Shown here: in pieces, positions 46,470-55,866 of the stretch
Layout of the letters: each line of letters starts with the position of its first letter
Position numbering within the stretch: position 1 is the first letter of the stretch
DNA from: DAOVXM01 sp963746255
GTDB lineage: Bacteria > Chloroflexota > Anaerolineae > Anaerolineales > UBA4823
Assembly (NCBI GenBank): GCA_963746255.1
Contig: CAVVAJ010000005.1
Span: 124,001-188,000, forward strand
Length of the DNA stretch: 64,000 nucleotides
Direction of reading: 5' to 3'
Translations under genes and position numbers: made by a program
Notes under the pieces: model-generated
Told to the model about the DNA's origin: nothing
Seen by the model: the letters and a program-made list of their open reading frames with translations, nothing else
The model's database searches: none

Positions 46470-48044
46470 ATAGACCCATTCACCTCCAACCATCGTGGCA
46501 ATGGGATGTATCTCGGGCAGCAGGTCAAAATCGATACCAAAGGGATCTTTGTCCAGGACGATCAGATCAGCGAAGTAATTTTCCGCAATCACCCCAGATA
46601 TGTTTTCGACACCCGCGGCGTAGGCTGGTCCGGTTGTATAGGCTTTGATCGCTTCTGGGACCGAGATTTTTTGCTCCGGGTACCAACCTTTTGGATCAGA
46701 TGAACCATCTCTCGCCTGGCGGGTCGCTGCGGCATGGATCCCGAGAAAAGGATTAGGGGATTCCACTGGAGCATCGGATCCAAATGCCAAGATTGCCTGC
46801 TCATCTAGTTGTGTCTTCCAGGCATAAGCTAAATTAGACCGTGTACCCCAATAACGGTCGGCCATAAACTTATCCGAAACGGCGTGGATGGGCTGCATCG
46901 ATGCGATGATGTTTAGGTCTGCGAGACGATTTTGATCCGCAGGGTGGAGCAGTTGGACATGTTCGATCCGGTGCCGCAGGTGTTCTAGCCCATTTACGAA
47001 TTCGAATTCACGCAAAGCAGCATAAGCGTCCAGTACTTCATGGTTAGCTCGGTCACCGATTGCATGAACGGCCATACTCAGCCCATGCTTGCTGGCTTTG
47101 CTGCCTATTTCAAACAGCTGCTCGCTGTCGAGCATCAAAATTCCATTGTTGTCCTCTTCACCTTCATAAGGGCTCAGCAGTGCGGCAGTCCTGGGGCCAA
47201 GCGCGCCATCGGCAAACGTCTTTATCCCACCTACTCGTAGGAAATCGTTCCCAAACCCACTTCGCAGTCCAAGTGCAATAGCTTCATCCAAATCCTCCAC
47301 GGGGATGCTTTTCACGACACGCAGCTTCAGATCACCAGAATTCTGCAGATTTTGGAGTGCGATAAAGCAGCTCCGGCGGTCGAAGTCATGGACGCCAGTC
47401 AATCCGATTTCCCACAAGGTAGGGATCGCAGCCTTGATCGCCTCGGTGATCTGGTTTTGGTTGGGTTTGGGGATGCATTTTCGCGACCAATTCCATGGCC
47501 GTCTCGAATAAGATACCAGTCGCTTTACCATTTTGGTCTCTCTCTATTCGTCCATGCTGCGGTCCGGGGTGCTGTCATTGATGCCTGCACGTTGCAGGGC
47601 GGCATGATTTACCCAGGCTGCATGGAGAGATTTCGCGGTCAAGTAAACTGGGTTGTCCGGTGCTATGCCATCCAAGTCGGATGCATGCCCAAATCCCGCT
47701 TGCCAATCATTCTGGTTCCAGCCATGCCCGATGATCCATTGACCAGGTGCTGTGTTCTTAACTGTTTTGGCAACCTGCTCAATGCACACCGCTTTGGTGG
47801 GAGTCTCGCAATTTACTCGCTGCAAGCTCAGAGCGTATTGCTCAAGGTGTAAATGAGCATCGACAAGACCCGGGAGTATGATCGCGCCGTGTAAATCTTC
47901 GACTTCGCAGCTTGGTTGTTTGTATGCCGTAATAAGAGTGCTATTTCCAACAGCAAGGAAAACACCATGGTCGATCACTAAAGTGTTTGCTTGTAGGTTG
48001 TGAGGATCAAGGGTATGGATCTTCGCGTTGGTTAGGATGCGCAT
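46461..48044 (-). pseudogene. YtcJ-type amidohydrolase, interrupted by compensating frameshifts
   Basis: Metal-dependent hydrolase related to YtcJ/Amidohydro_3, expected length about 525 residues. N-terminal part from 48044: ILTNAKIHTLDPHN, LPGLVDAHLHLEQYAL (HxH) and WIIGHGWNQNDW, then a stop at 47544. C-terminal part to 46461: GLTGVHDFDRR, KTFADGALGPRTAAL, AVHAIGDRANHEVLDAY, HRIEHVQLLHP, ILAFGSDAPVESPNP and LIVLDKDPFG. Both halves share one frame, but the natural linking sequence GRIERDQNGKATGILFETAM reads in another frame between about 47553 and 47470. Two indels of opposite sign therefore seem to have occurred, near ATGGAC and near a C/A homopolymer stretch. It may be a recent pseudogene or a sequence error. 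Confidence 0.85.
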
Positions 48045-48162
48045 ATGCGTCTACCGCGGGGGAGCCTACATAATTGAAAAGAACAACCAGTGCTTAACCA
48101 CCCCTTGAATTGGCAAGAACCTATACATTGATTAGTGTGAAGCTTGTTATTTCCGAAGGGAT

Positions 48163-49023
48163 TTAAGTGGCATCACCGAAAAGTGTATCGATGATGTTAT
48201 TTAGTTCTTCCTCAGAATAGTAATGAATAACGACCGAACCGCCGTTCTTGCGTCGATGAATGTTAACTTTTGTACCCAGACGAGTTCGCAGTTTGGCTTC
48301 TAAATCAGAAATCTCTGGGGATGCTGTTGGGATAGATGCGTTCCTTTCTGCTGTTTGACTCGAGAGCTTGCGGACATATTCTTCGGTTTGGCGGACATTC
48401 AGTTCCTTCCGCGAAATGGTATCTAGGGCTGCATCCTGGGCTTGATGGTGTCTGAGAGCAAGTAATGCGCGTGCATGCCCCTCGGAAATCTGGTCATTCA
48501 CTAATGCTTCCCGGACTTTCTGTGAAAGCTGCAGTAATCTAATCGCATTCGTAATTGTGACCCGGCTTTTTCCAACCCGCTTGGCTACCTCTTCATGAGA
48601 GAGATCAAAATCATCCACCATTTGGCGGTAAGCTTCGGCTGCTTCTAAAGGGTTTAGATCGCTGCGTTGTACGTTTTCAATTAAGGCTAGCTCGAGCCTT
48701 TGCTGTTCAGTGGCTGCGCGAATTATCACCGGAACGTGGGTCAAGTTTGCCAACTTGGCCGCAATCAGTCTGCGCTCCCCTGCAATTAAAGTGTAGGATT
48801 GGGAAATCTCGTCATAAGTGACGATCAATGGTTGGATGATGCCATGGGAAGTGATCGAATCGGCGAGCTCGCTCATCTCTTCGTCATTAAAGGCTGCTCT
48901 TGGTTGGCGGGGGTTGGGAGAGATTTTCTCGATCGCGATTTCTTGTTCAGATGGCTCGAGATCTGCATCTGCCGCTGGAATTAATGCTTCTAATCCTCGT
49001 CCTAATCCTCTTCTACGAGCCAT
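48163..49023 (-). CDS. parB: Chromosome partitioning protein ParB
   Basis: A 286-residue centromere-binding CTPase. Motifs: N-terminal RRGLGRGLEALIP; ISPNPRQPRAAFNDEEMSEL; the C-motifs YTLIAGERRLIAAKLA (CTP/GERR) and ALIENVQRSDLNPLEAAEAY; the HTH SHEEVAKRVGKSRVTITNAI; and a C-terminal dimerisation region. It overlaps parA by 11 bases and would be translationally coupled. No canonical parS site (TGTTTCACGTGAAACA) was found in the window. Confidence 0.97.
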   Translation of the reverse strand: MARRRGLGRGLEALIPAADADLEPSEQEIAIEKISPNPRQPRAAFNDEEMSELADSITSHGIIQPLIVTYDEISQSYTLIAGERRLIAAKLANLTHVPVIIRAATEQQRLELALIENVQRSDLNPLEAAEAYRQMVDDFDLSHEEVAKRVGKSRVTITNAIRLLQLSQKVREALVNDQISEGHARALLALRHHQAQDAALDTISRKELNVRQTEEYVRKLSSQTAERNASIPTASPEISDLEAKLRTRLGTKVNIHRRKNGGSVVIHYYSEEELNNIIDTLFGDAT

Positions 49024-49819
49024 AGAAATCTTCCTGTAAGACCGGTATGTTTATACCGTCACCAACCAGGATCTCGCGGGTAAGCTGCGCATAGGCTATC
49101 GCCCCCGTTGATGCCGGCGCGTAAATCGAAATAGGTTGTCCATAAGAGGGCGCTTCAGCAAGGCGTACATTGCGGGGGATAATTGTATTAAATACCCGAG
49201 ATTGGAAATGATCTTTTACTTCCGTGATGACGTCGCTTGATAGGTTTGTCCGCGCGTCATGCATAGTAAGGACAACCCCACGGATATCCAAGTTTGATAC
49301 TAAGGCCTTTCTGACACGTGTGAGTGTATGTGTTAGCTGTCCAATACCTTCGAGCGCAAGGTATTCACACTGCACTGGAATAATGACCCCGTCCCGAGCG
49401 GCAACTAATCCGTTCAATGTCAAAAATCCAAGGGATGGCGGGCAGTCGACCAAGATGTAATCATAGCGTTCTACCAAATTCGTGAGTGCGTTTGCCAATC
49501 GGAATTCCCGCTCATTGGCCGTTACGAGCTCGACTTCTGCACCAGCTAAAGCTGGCGAGGAGGGTAGCAGAGATACTTTCAACCGTGGGTTATGGAGAAT
49601 ATGCTGAGAAATATCCGCCGAATCTAGCAGTACTTCATATGTCCCCCCTCGAATCACATTCTTATCCACACCGAGACTGGAGGTGGCGTTGGCTTGCGGA
49701 TCGATATCAATTAATAAAACGCGCTGGTTAAAACTTGCGAGGTATGCTCCAATGTTTATGGCGGTTGTAGTTTTCCCGACTCCACCTTTCTGATTTACGA
49801 GGGTATAGATTTTTCCCAT
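49013..49819 (-). CDS. parA: Chromosome partitioning ATPase ParA/Soj
   Basis: A 268-residue deviant Walker ATPase: VNQKGGVGKTTTAINIG with the signature Lys, LLIDIDPQANATSSLG, YILVDCPPSLGFLTLN (Walker B) and PVQCEYLALEGIGQL. Drives origin segregation with ParB. The chance TTATCCACA (DnaA-box sequence) inside this gene codes for the conserved VDKN region and is not evidence for an origin. Confidence 0.97.
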   Translation of the reverse strand: MGKIYTLVNQKGGVGKTTTAINIGAYLASFNQRVLLIDIDPQANATSSLGVDKNVIRGGTYEVLLDSADISQHILHNPRLKVSLLPSSPALAGAEVELVTANEREFRLANALTNLVERYDYILVDCPPSLGFLTLNGLVAARDGVIIPVQCEYLALEGIGQLTHTLTRVRKALVSNLDIRGVVLTMHDARTNLSSDVITEVKDHFQSRVFNTIIPRNVRLAEAPSYGQPISIYAPASTGAIAYAQLTREILVGDGINIPVLQEDFYGS

Positions 49820-49823
49820 ACAG

Positions 49824-50672
49824 CTACAATACCTCTACGAGACATTGATCAATTTCATCAGTGGTCGGGATTGCACCTAATCCATGTCGGGAAACTGACT
49901 GGGCAGCAATCATCGTCGCAAAACGCGCTGCTTCCCAGGGATCACGAGTAGTGAATAGGCGGATGAAAAAAGCAGTCGCAAAGATATCCCCGGCCCCGGT
50001 GCTGTCGATTTCATCCACCTCCGGCGGTCTGAACCTTCTCACATCGCCATTCCAGTACAGGCGGGTTCCTGTTTTCCCTTCGGTTACTGCTAACACTGGA
50101 CAGTATGTAGCCAGCTCTTCTATTCGTTCTTCATCTGCTTGAATATCGTCTACACTGATCACCGCAGCTCCAGACCTGTTTAATACAAAGCTAGCTTCGG
50201 GCCACTCAGTGTATGAAACCTGCCCAAACGAGTTCCATGACCTTAGCCAACCTTGTGGGGTTACTCCGATTAAGGCGGTTGGAAAATTCCGCACAAGAGT
50301 AGGCTCTACTTCTTGAGCCACTGGTGCTAAGTGTACAATTGATGCCGATAACCAATTTTCGGGAATCTGGTTGAAGGTTAGTGTGGGTGCAACCTCGTGA
50401 ATGACTTGTTGCCGCCCAGTACTGGACTTGATATTTTCGAATGTTGTTGTCAAGTTTGTGGGATAATTTATGATCGGTATGCCGCTGAACAATGAAAGTG
50501 ATACTTCCTCACTGATTGCGGTAACAATACCCACTCGTAATCCCAGAGCCCGAGCCATAAGAGCAGAATATGTTACTGTGCCTCCAAGGCGTGAGCCACT
50601 TGGTAAGATATCTTTGGTAACATGACCTACCAAAAGGTAGTCAATCATTTGGTTTGAAAAAATTGGCTGCAT
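49824..50672 (-). CDS. PfkB-family carbohydrate/nucleoside kinase
   Basis: Ribokinase-superfamily sugar or nucleoside kinase, about 282 residues from the ATG at 50672. Signatures: LVGHVTKDILPSGSRLGGTV near the N-terminus and the C-terminal EIDSTGAGDIFATAFFI containing the catalytic Asp of PfkB signature 2, followed by EAARFATMIAAQSVSRHG. The first PfkB signature (GGN/GGP) is altered to RLGGTVTYSA, so the substrate is not predictable. A TATAAT lies exactly six bases before the ATG, with a -35 TTCTTA at 17 bases, suggesting leaderless expression. It precedes parA by only 4 bases. Confidence 0.85.
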   Translation of the reverse strand: MQPIFSNQMIDYLLVGHVTKDILPSGSRLGGTVTYSALMARALGLRVGIVTAISEEVSLSLFSGIPIINYPTNLTTTFENIKSSTGRQQVIHEVAPTLTFNQIPENWLSASIVHLAPVAQEVEPTLVRNFPTALIGVTPQGWLRSWNSFGQVSYTEWPEASFVLNRSGAAVISVDDIQADEERIEELATYCPVLAVTEGKTGTRLYWNGDVRRFRPPEVDEIDSTGAGDIFATAFFIRLFTTRDPWEAARFATMIAAQSVSRHGLGAIPTTDEIDQCLVEVL

Positions 50673-50678
50673 GAATAG

Positions 50679-50707
50679 ATTATACTCGATCAAGATTATT
50701 CTAAGAA
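50679..50707 (-). promoter_or_regulatory. Leaderless promoter of the PfkB kinase-parAB operon
   Basis: Minus-strand -35 TTCTTA (50702-50707), 17-base spacer, -10 TATAAT (50679-50684), six bases, then ATG at 50672. It is placed immediately after the jag terminator. Confidence 0.65.
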
Positions 50708-50747
50708 AAAAGCACATGGGTGCGAATTTTGTCCCGCGACCATGTGC
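50706..50747 (-). terminator. Terminator of the rpmH-jag operon
   Basis: On the minus strand GCACATGG and CCATGTGC form an 8-bp stem (50740-50747 with 50712-50719) followed by TTTTTT, 71 bases after the jag stop codon. Confidence 0.75.
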
Positions 50748-50817
50748 GTAATTCTAGATAATAGGTGAATTCTCTACACGAGTTATATTAAAATTGGTGG
50801 ATTTGAAGTATTATTTG

Positions 50818-51657
50818 TTACGAAACTGGCATGATTGTCACTTTGCGTCGTGGGTCTTCACCGATACTCTCTGTTATGACCTGGGGATTGTCCCTCAATT
50901 CGATATGAATCAGGCGGCGTTCATTTGCTGGCATCGGTTCCAACAATTGTTTTCTACCAGTTTTCACTGCTTGGTCGGCCATGCGCCTGGCGATTCCACG
51001 GAGCTGTGTTTCTCTCCGCTTGCGATAGCCTTCTACATCCACGATGATGGGTATGGATTGGTTCAATTCTTTCCCAACGATTAAGCTGGTTATATACTGC
51101 AGCGCATTTAGTGTCTCTGCCTGGCGTCCAATCAAGACACTTAGGTCGCTCCCATTAATATCTATGCAGATGGGCGTTTTTCCACGGATTTCTTGATCAC
51201 ACCCGAGGCTGGCGCTTACTTCAGCTTTTACACTCATCTTTTCTAATAGTTCTTGCACAGTCTGAGTGGCAATATCAACTGCCTCAGCTCCTAGCGATGA
51301 AGTCGATAAGTCAACCGCATCCGTCATGTTTGTGTCAGGCTCAAGGAGTGTTGCTCTATCTGGCGAAAATCCAGTTTCCGGGGTTGGTTCTAGCTCGACA
51401 TGCTGTGAAGCGCCTTTTAGAGGCTCAATTTCCTGGTTCCTCTCAGTCGAGAGAGTAGTCGTATCAACCTCTGATGACGTTCGGACAGTCAATCTAACCC
51501 TTGATAACCGTGACCCTAATCCAAACAAACCCTTGCTGCCTTCATCCAATACTTCGATTTGAACATCATCTTCAGATAACCCAAGCTCCAGTAATCCTTT
51601 TTCGATGGCTTCTTCGGGGCTTGGTGCGATGATCTCTATGTGAGTGCGATTATCCAT
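50818..51657 (-). CDS. jag: Jag/KhpB (SpoIIIJ-associated) RNA-binding protein
   Basis: A 279-residue cytoplasmic RNA-binding protein made with YidC. N-terminal Jag_N domain (about 1-55, EAIEKGLLELGLSEDDVQIE and GSKGLFGLGSRLSRV), an extended variable linker (about 60-130), a KH-like domain with SVLIGRQAETLNALQYI, and an R3H domain with the Arg/His motif in MPANERRLIHIELRDNPQV. Start at the ATG at 51657; the longer frame begins with a TTG. It starts 19 bases after yidC. Confidence 0.93.
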   Translation of the reverse strand: MDNRTHIEIIAPSPEEAIEKGLLELGLSEDDVQIEVLDEGSKGLFGLGSRLSRVRLTVRTSSEVDTTTLSTERNQEIEPLKGASQHVELEPTPETGFSPDRATLLEPDTNMTDAVDLSTSSLGAEAVDIATQTVQELLEKMSVKAEVSASLGCDQEIRGKTPICIDINGSDLSVLIGRQAETLNALQYITSLIVGKELNQSIPIIVDVEGYRKRRETQLRGIARRMADQAVKTGRKQLLEPMPANERRLIHIELRDNPQVITESIGEDPRRKVTIMPVS

Positions 51658-51675
51658 AAAAATGCTTTCTCCCAA

Positions 51676-52482
51676 TCATTTAGCTTTAGAACCGTTTTTT
51701 CTCGATGGGATAATGTTACGCCAATCTAATCTGCCCATGGCACCGTATTGCAGAATCCCGATTAAATTGCTGGTGATGAAATACAGAGCTAGCCCTGCAG
51801 AGAAGGAATAAGCTAACCAACCCATCAACAAAGGCATATATAAATTCATTGCTCTGCTCATGTTTGCGCCTTGGTCACCTGCTTGGGCAGTTGCTGGCGC
51901 CATGAGTTTCGATTGTAGGAATGTAGTTATCACAACTAAGATAGTGAGCACCGGGATGCCAACCCCCATAACATTTAATCTCTCTGGTTGGCTTAAGTTC
52001 ATCCACAAAAAGTGCTGGTTTAATGGGATGATGGCGGCGGCATTAATAAATGGATAAATATTGATGGAAAGACCTAGCAGCTGGGTGGGAGTCACCGCAA
52101 GAGCCCGGATAATACTTTGGTAGAGACCAATAATAATCGGGAATTGTATGATCGTTGGTAAGCAGGAGCTAAACGGGCTGACCCCTTTCTCCTGGTAAAT
52201 CTTCATCTGCTCTTGGGCAAGCTTTTCGCGATTATCCTTATATTTTTTCTGGATATCTTGCCATTCTTTCGATTTTTGCAGATCTTGCATAGCCTGACCG
52301 CTCTTCATTTGCTGGTAGGTTAGCGGGTAAGTAATCAGGCGAATAAGGATAGTAAAAATTATGATGGCTAGGCCAAACATGTTTTCAGGGCCAAAAATAC
52401 TTGTCAGCACTGAATATATTCCGAGCAAGGTGTTTACCATTGGCTCGATGATGATTGTATTCCAAATAGAGGAGATATCCAT
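51676..52482 (-). CDS. yidC: Membrane protein insertase YidC/Oxa1
   Basis: A 268-residue insertase of the short Gram-positive/Oxa1 type, five membrane helices. Core features: FGLAIIIFTILIRLITYPLT with the groove Arg, YKDNREKLAQEQMKIYQEKG (cytoplasmic coiled-coil loop), CLPTIIQFPIIIGLYQSI and LPLLMGWLAYSFSAGLALYF. No signal peptide or periplasmic P1 domain. The start lies directly behind an (AT) repeat with no obvious ribosome site. Confidence 0.96.
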   Translation of the reverse strand: MDISSIWNTIIIEPMVNTLLGIYSVLTSIFGPENMFGLAIIIFTILIRLITYPLTYQQMKSGQAMQDLQKSKEWQDIQKKYKDNREKLAQEQMKIYQEKGVSPFSSCLPTIIQFPIIIGLYQSIIRALAVTPTQLLGLSINIYPFINAAAIIPLNQHFLWMNLSQPERLNVMGVGIPVLTILVVITTFLQSKLMAPATAQAGDQGANMSRAMNLYMPLLMGWLAYSFSAGLALYFITSNLIGILQYGAMGRLDWRNIIPSRKNGSKAK

Positions 52483-52504
52483 ATATATATATTCCGTTTA
52501 GCAA

Positions 52505-53581
52505 TTATTCTTCAGGGGCAAAGGTCCACTGCTGACTGCCATTTGCATCATAAGCAACAATTAGATCATCCCCATCCGTTACTGCCACTAATATCGACTC
52601 ACCTGCCAGCACAGGGGCGGCATTTAACTTCCCACTGACTTCTCTCGTCCACTGGATCGTTTTATCTGGATTCACTGCATATAAAGTACCATTTTCTGTT
52701 GAAACGTAGACCACATCGGGTGTGATCAGTGCCGGCTCTGTTATGGCACTTTCCAGGTTTATCTGCCAGATAACTTTACCGGTTGTCTTGTCAAGGGCGT
52801 ATAAGTTCCCGTTTAAATCGCTTGCATATACTCGCTCTTCATCGAGGGCCGGTCCAGCCCAGACCCAGTTCTCAGCAGAATGTGTCCATACATTGCTGCC
52901 GTTTTCAGCACTCAAGGCGATGACTTCATTGTTGAATGTCCCGGTATACAGAATATCTTCCGGACTCAAAGATGGGCTTCCAACAACTGCGCCTCCTAGT
53001 GGGTCAGTTCTCCATACTAGACTTCCGTCCTCGGCATTGATTGCGTAAATACTATGGTCCATTGATGGTAAGTAAATGCACGTGCAATCTGGATCAGCGG
53101 TGGGCATTGCCCAAAGAGCTTCTTCCGCAGTAAATGACCACTTGAGTTCCCCATTTGTATCAATCGCATAGAGGGAGTAATCTGCGTTTGGCGCAAAGAT
53201 GCCTTCCCCGGTTGCTAGAGCAGAACCTACATAACGGTCAGCGGCTTGGTCGAACGTCCAATTCTCTGTACCGTTCTCAGGATTCAGACTGTAGAGAATT
53301 TTATTGTAACCACCGATTATGAGCTGACCATCAGCTGTCATTGTGGGGGCTGCGTAGAACGTTACGTTTCTATCGCTCTCGTTAGGAAAGCGCCAAAGCT
53401 CCGTTCCAGATTTGGTATCAATGGCATATACAAATTGATTGTATGCCAAGTAAGCTGTATCATCATAAACGCTTAGACCTGGCCAACTTGTTGTAGTACT
53501 TGCGGCACCACCCATGCAACTGGTAAGTAGAATAGCAAGAATTGTGAGTAGGAGTACGATTGAGGTGTGTTCTTTTTTCAT
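52505..53581 (-). CDS. PQQ-like beta-propeller lipoprotein (BamB-like)
   Basis: A 358-residue secreted lipoprotein: lipobox LLTSCMGG (Cys at about residue 22), then at least six repeats of the PQQ type with the tag A-x-D/N-x-x-x-G-x-x-x-W, e.g. VYAIDTKSGTELWRF, YSLNPENGTENWTF, YAINAEDGSLVWRT, IALSAENGSNVWTH and YALDKTTGKVIWQI. It occupies the space between yidD and yidC, where most genomes have nothing, so it may assist membrane or envelope assembly; that role is inferred. It lies 22 bases before yidC. Confidence 0.9.
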   Translation of the reverse strand: MKKEHTSIVLLLTILAILLTSCMGGAASTTTSWPGLSVYDDTAYLAYNQFVYAIDTKSGTELWRFPNESDRNVTFYAAPTMTADGQLIIGGYNKILYSLNPENGTENWTFDQAADRYVGSALATGEGIFAPNADYSLYAIDTNGELKWSFTAEEALWAMPTADPDCTCIYLPSMDHSIYAINAEDGSLVWRTDPLGGAVVGSPSLSPEDILYTGTFNNEVIALSAENGSNVWTHSAENWVWAGPALDEERVYASDLNGNLYALDKTTGKVIWQINLESAITEPALITPDVVYVSTENGTLYAVNPDKTIQWTREVSGKLNAAPVLAGESILVAVTDGDDLIVAYDANGSQQWTFAPEE

Positions 53582-53618
53582 CTATAACATCGATAATTGT
53601 GTCTTATATGCTCCGGGA

Positions 53619-53912
53619 TCAAGGAACAGGGTCATATCCTCCGGGGTTGAATGGATTGCAGCGTAATACACGCCAGGCGGCCATGAGCCCGCCTTTGATG
53701 GCTCCATACTTATAGATCGCCTGATATCCGTAATGGGAACATGATGGATGGAAACGGCATGTGTTGACTGGCAGTGTGCGCGAAAATGTCAGCTGATATA
53801 GGCGTATCAATCCCAACAGGGACAAACGAGGAATGTATATGATTCGTCTTGGAAGATCCTGCAGGCGAGGTTCAGGTGAATTCTCAAGAGTATGATTGAT
53901 ATCAGTTGTCAT
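53619..53912 (-). CDS. yidD: Membrane protein insertion efficiency factor YidD
   Basis: A 97-residue YidD with the conserved core [49 protein letters not shown] and GGYDPVP. The N-terminal 25 residues are an extra, non-conserved extension. The start overlaps the end of rnpA by 11 bases. Confidence 0.95.
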   Translation of the reverse strand: MTTDINHTLENSPEPRLQDLPRRIIYIPRLSLLGLIRLYQLTFSRTLPVNTCRFHPSCSHYGYQAIYKYGAIKGGLMAAWRVLRCNPFNPGGYDPVP

Positions 53913-54252
53913 TGTTGTTATTGAGTAGATTGGCTTCCGCTAATTTTGCCGATATTGCTTGATATAGATCCTGGTAAGAGGCTTGGTGCAGTGGTTTTCG
54001 GGCGATGAAAATCAAATCATAGCCTGATATGATGTTTATGCTGAGATTTTGTATTACTGCACGGATCCTTCTTTTTGCTCGGTTACGAGCAACTGCATTA
54101 CCAAGCGACCGGGATGCACTTACGGCGACACGAGTCCGGTCAATACTGTTCGGTAAAGCAATTAACACGACAAGCGGGTGAGCAAATGACTTTCCTAAAC
54201 GTCTCACCCGCTTGAAATCGGTTGCTTTCGTCAGTCGAAAACTGCGATCCAC
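53902..54252 (-). CDS. rnpA: Ribonuclease P protein component
   Basis: A 116-residue protein subunit of RNase P that helps cleave 5' leaders from pre-tRNAs. Signatures: [20 protein letters not shown] near the N-terminus and the RNA-binding RNR motif region [18 protein letters not shown]. Start codon GTG at 54252. It lies 58 bases after rpmH, the usual order. Confidence 0.95.
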   Translation of the reverse strand: MDRSFRLTKATDFKRVRRLGKSFAHPLVVLIALPNSIDRTRVAVSASRSLGNAVARNRAKRRIRAVIQNLSINIISGYDLIFIARKPLHQASYQDLYQAISAKLAEANLLNNNNDN

Positions 54253-54310
54253 TGTTATTTTTAACGCAGGTCATGACTGCAGCAAATCGTCCAGTTTGCC
54301 ATTAGATATT

Positions 54311-54487
54311 TTAACTATTCCAGTTTACTTTCTTTACGTGCTGATTTTTTGTAACTGCTAGCCGGTAGCGTCCTTTAAGCCGGCGATTTTTGAGGACATT
54401 ACGCCCTCCTTTGGTAGCCATTCGGGCACGGAATCCATGCACTCGAGCTCGACGGCGTATTTTTGGTTGGTATGTTCGTTTTGGCAT
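54311..54487 (-). CDS. rpmH: Ribosomal protein bL34
   Basis: A 58-codon gene. The product begins [19 protein letters not shown] and contains [19 protein letters not shown], the unmistakable L34 core. It continues about 12 residues past the usual C-terminus ([16 protein letters not shown]). First gene of the rpmH-rnpA-yidD-lipoprotein-yidC-jag operon. Confidence 0.95.
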   Translation of the reverse strand: MPKRTYQPKIRRRARVHGFRARMATKGGRNVLKNRRLKGRYRLAVTKNQHVKKVNWNS

Positions 54488-54577
54488 GATATTAAAACCT
54501 CAGAAGATACAATTCTGCTCTGCCTAGAAAACTGAGTTCGGATCAGAGCTTGTGTACATTGATTTTGACAAACTCGG

Positions 54578-54606
54578 ATTATAACCGAAGGGGTGATTTT
54601 GGTCAA
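54578..54606 (-). promoter_or_regulatory. Promoter of the rpmH operon
   Basis: Minus-strand -35 TTGACC (54601-54606), 17-base spacer and -10 TATAAT (54578-54583), about 90 bases upstream of the rpmH start. Confidence 0.8.
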
Positions 54607-54664
54607 ATTAGCAGGCGACCGAGAAATCGTCGCATAATCGCGATTTGATACGATATCTCTTTAA

Positions 54665-55681
54665 TTATGTGAAAGCAGTATCGATTTTCTTACCACCCGT
54701 CACCATTCTGAAGGATACCAAGCCAATGATCAATGGCACCCAGAATGTGACTCCGCGGTAAGCTAGGGTGACAGCAGCAGCTTGATTGAGCGGAACATAC
54801 AATGATACGAGTCCCAAAGTTAATGCACCTTCAACAATACCTAATCCGGATGGTGTTGGTGATACAACGAAGAATAGATATCCGATGCTGAACCCTGCGA
54901 TGATCGTCCCTATGCTGAATGACACATCAAAGGAAAGGAAAATTAACAAAAGAATGCAAATTAGCAGCAGTTTGCTGGTCAGTGCAAGACCGGCAGGGAG
55001 AATCAACCTTTCTGGTCTGCGGCGGATTTCTCTAAGGCCATTGGCGATTTCGTTTGCGAACCGGTAGGAGTTGATCGGCGAGACCCGTTTTTTACGTCGC
55101 AGGAAGATTATCACTCGGTTAAACTTAGTCGCCGTAATATAGAATATCCGAGATAACGTGCGTGGGGAATTCATTCCAATTACAAGCAGTGTAGCCATAA
55201 TTGAGGCGACGATAAATAGAATTGCGGAAGCTGTTAATTCAGCTGAGTTTAAGTTATTTCTGCGAAACAGAACGATTAACCCTAAAGTAAGAACACTTAA
55301 AAAACCGATATAGTCGAGCAGCACGAACAGGACTCCAGCGACAGTAGTGCGTCCTGAGGAATCACCTTTCTGCTTTGCATTGTCGATCAATACCGCCATA
55401 CCGCCAATTCCTCCGGTTGGAGCAACAACGTTAACAAAATTTGCGGCCGAGGAGAGTATGACAAGTTTTGGAATTCTCTCTTTCAAACCCAGAGATCTGA
55501 ATATCAATTTATAGGATAGGGCGATATTGAATAACCAAAGAAACTCTAAGATCAAAGCTAAGATTAGGAAACGCCAATCCCCGGTTTTTATTGTCTCTGT
55601 TATCGACTGCACTTCTGTAAAGCGAGTAATTATAAAGAAAACCGTTAGGGATATAACTGCAAAAAAGATGAATTTACGCAT
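54665..55681 (-). CDS. Flippase-like integral membrane protein (LPG-synthase/UPF0104 family)
   Basis: About 338 residues with seven or eight membrane segments, of the lysylphosphatidylglycerol synthetase N-terminal/AglD family. Conserved pieces: the N-terminal helices, NFVNVVAPTGGIGGMAVL (the P-x-G-G motif), and VSPTPSGLGIVEGALTLGL. Start chosen at the ATG at 55681 (MRKFIFFAV); the frame upstream is not hydrophobic in the right way and a TATAAT lies six bases before this ATG. The soluble synthetase domain is missing, so it is more likely a lipid or polyprenyl transporter. Confidence 0.85.
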   Translation of the reverse strand: MRKFIFFAVISLTVFFIITRFTEVQSITETIKTGDWRFLILALILEFLWLFNIALSYKLIFRSLGLKERIPKLVILSSAANFVNVVAPTGGIGGMAVLIDNAKQKGDSSGRTTVAGVLFVLLDYIGFLSVLTLGLIVLFRRNNLNSAELTASAILFIVASIMATLLVIGMNSPRTLSRIFYITATKFNRVIIFLRRKKRVSPINSYRFANEIANGLREIRRRPERLILPAGLALTSKLLLICILLLIFLSFDVSFSIGTIIAGFSIGYLFFVVSPTPSGLGIVEGALTLGLVSLYVPLNQAAAVTLAYRGVTFWVPLIIGLVSFRMVTGGKKIDTAFT

Positions 55682-55687
55682 GAGGTG

Positions 55688-55693
55688 ATTATA
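55688..55693 (-). promoter_or_regulatory. Putative leaderless -10 element of the flippase-like gene
   Basis: TATAAT, six bases, then ATG on the minus strand. The -35 region is weak. Confidence 0.45.
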
Positions 55694-55866
55694 CCGGATA
55701 ACTAAAATGGAATTTCGCAGCGATATTATTCGTGCTACCCTGAATATTACTGGTCTGGTAATTCCTACCAACCAAGGAATCCGGATGGAGATAACTGTCA
55801 CCACTGGTGGGCTTACTTCTTAAACTATTATAGTTGTGGACACAACCCCCGTTGTTCCATGGCCTG

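Noticed and set aside
47352..47852. Plus-strand 166-codon frame
   Set aside because: It is the antisense shadow of the broken YtcJ-type gene, with no protein-like features.
49664..49672. DnaA box TTATCCACA
   Set aside because: It is a single copy within the coding sequence of parA, encoding conserved residues, with no cluster of boxes around it.
54358..54606. 82-codon minus-strand frame overlapping rpmH
   Set aside because: It is the wrong frame; the ribosomal protein bL34 is read in the neighbouring frame from 54487 to 54311.
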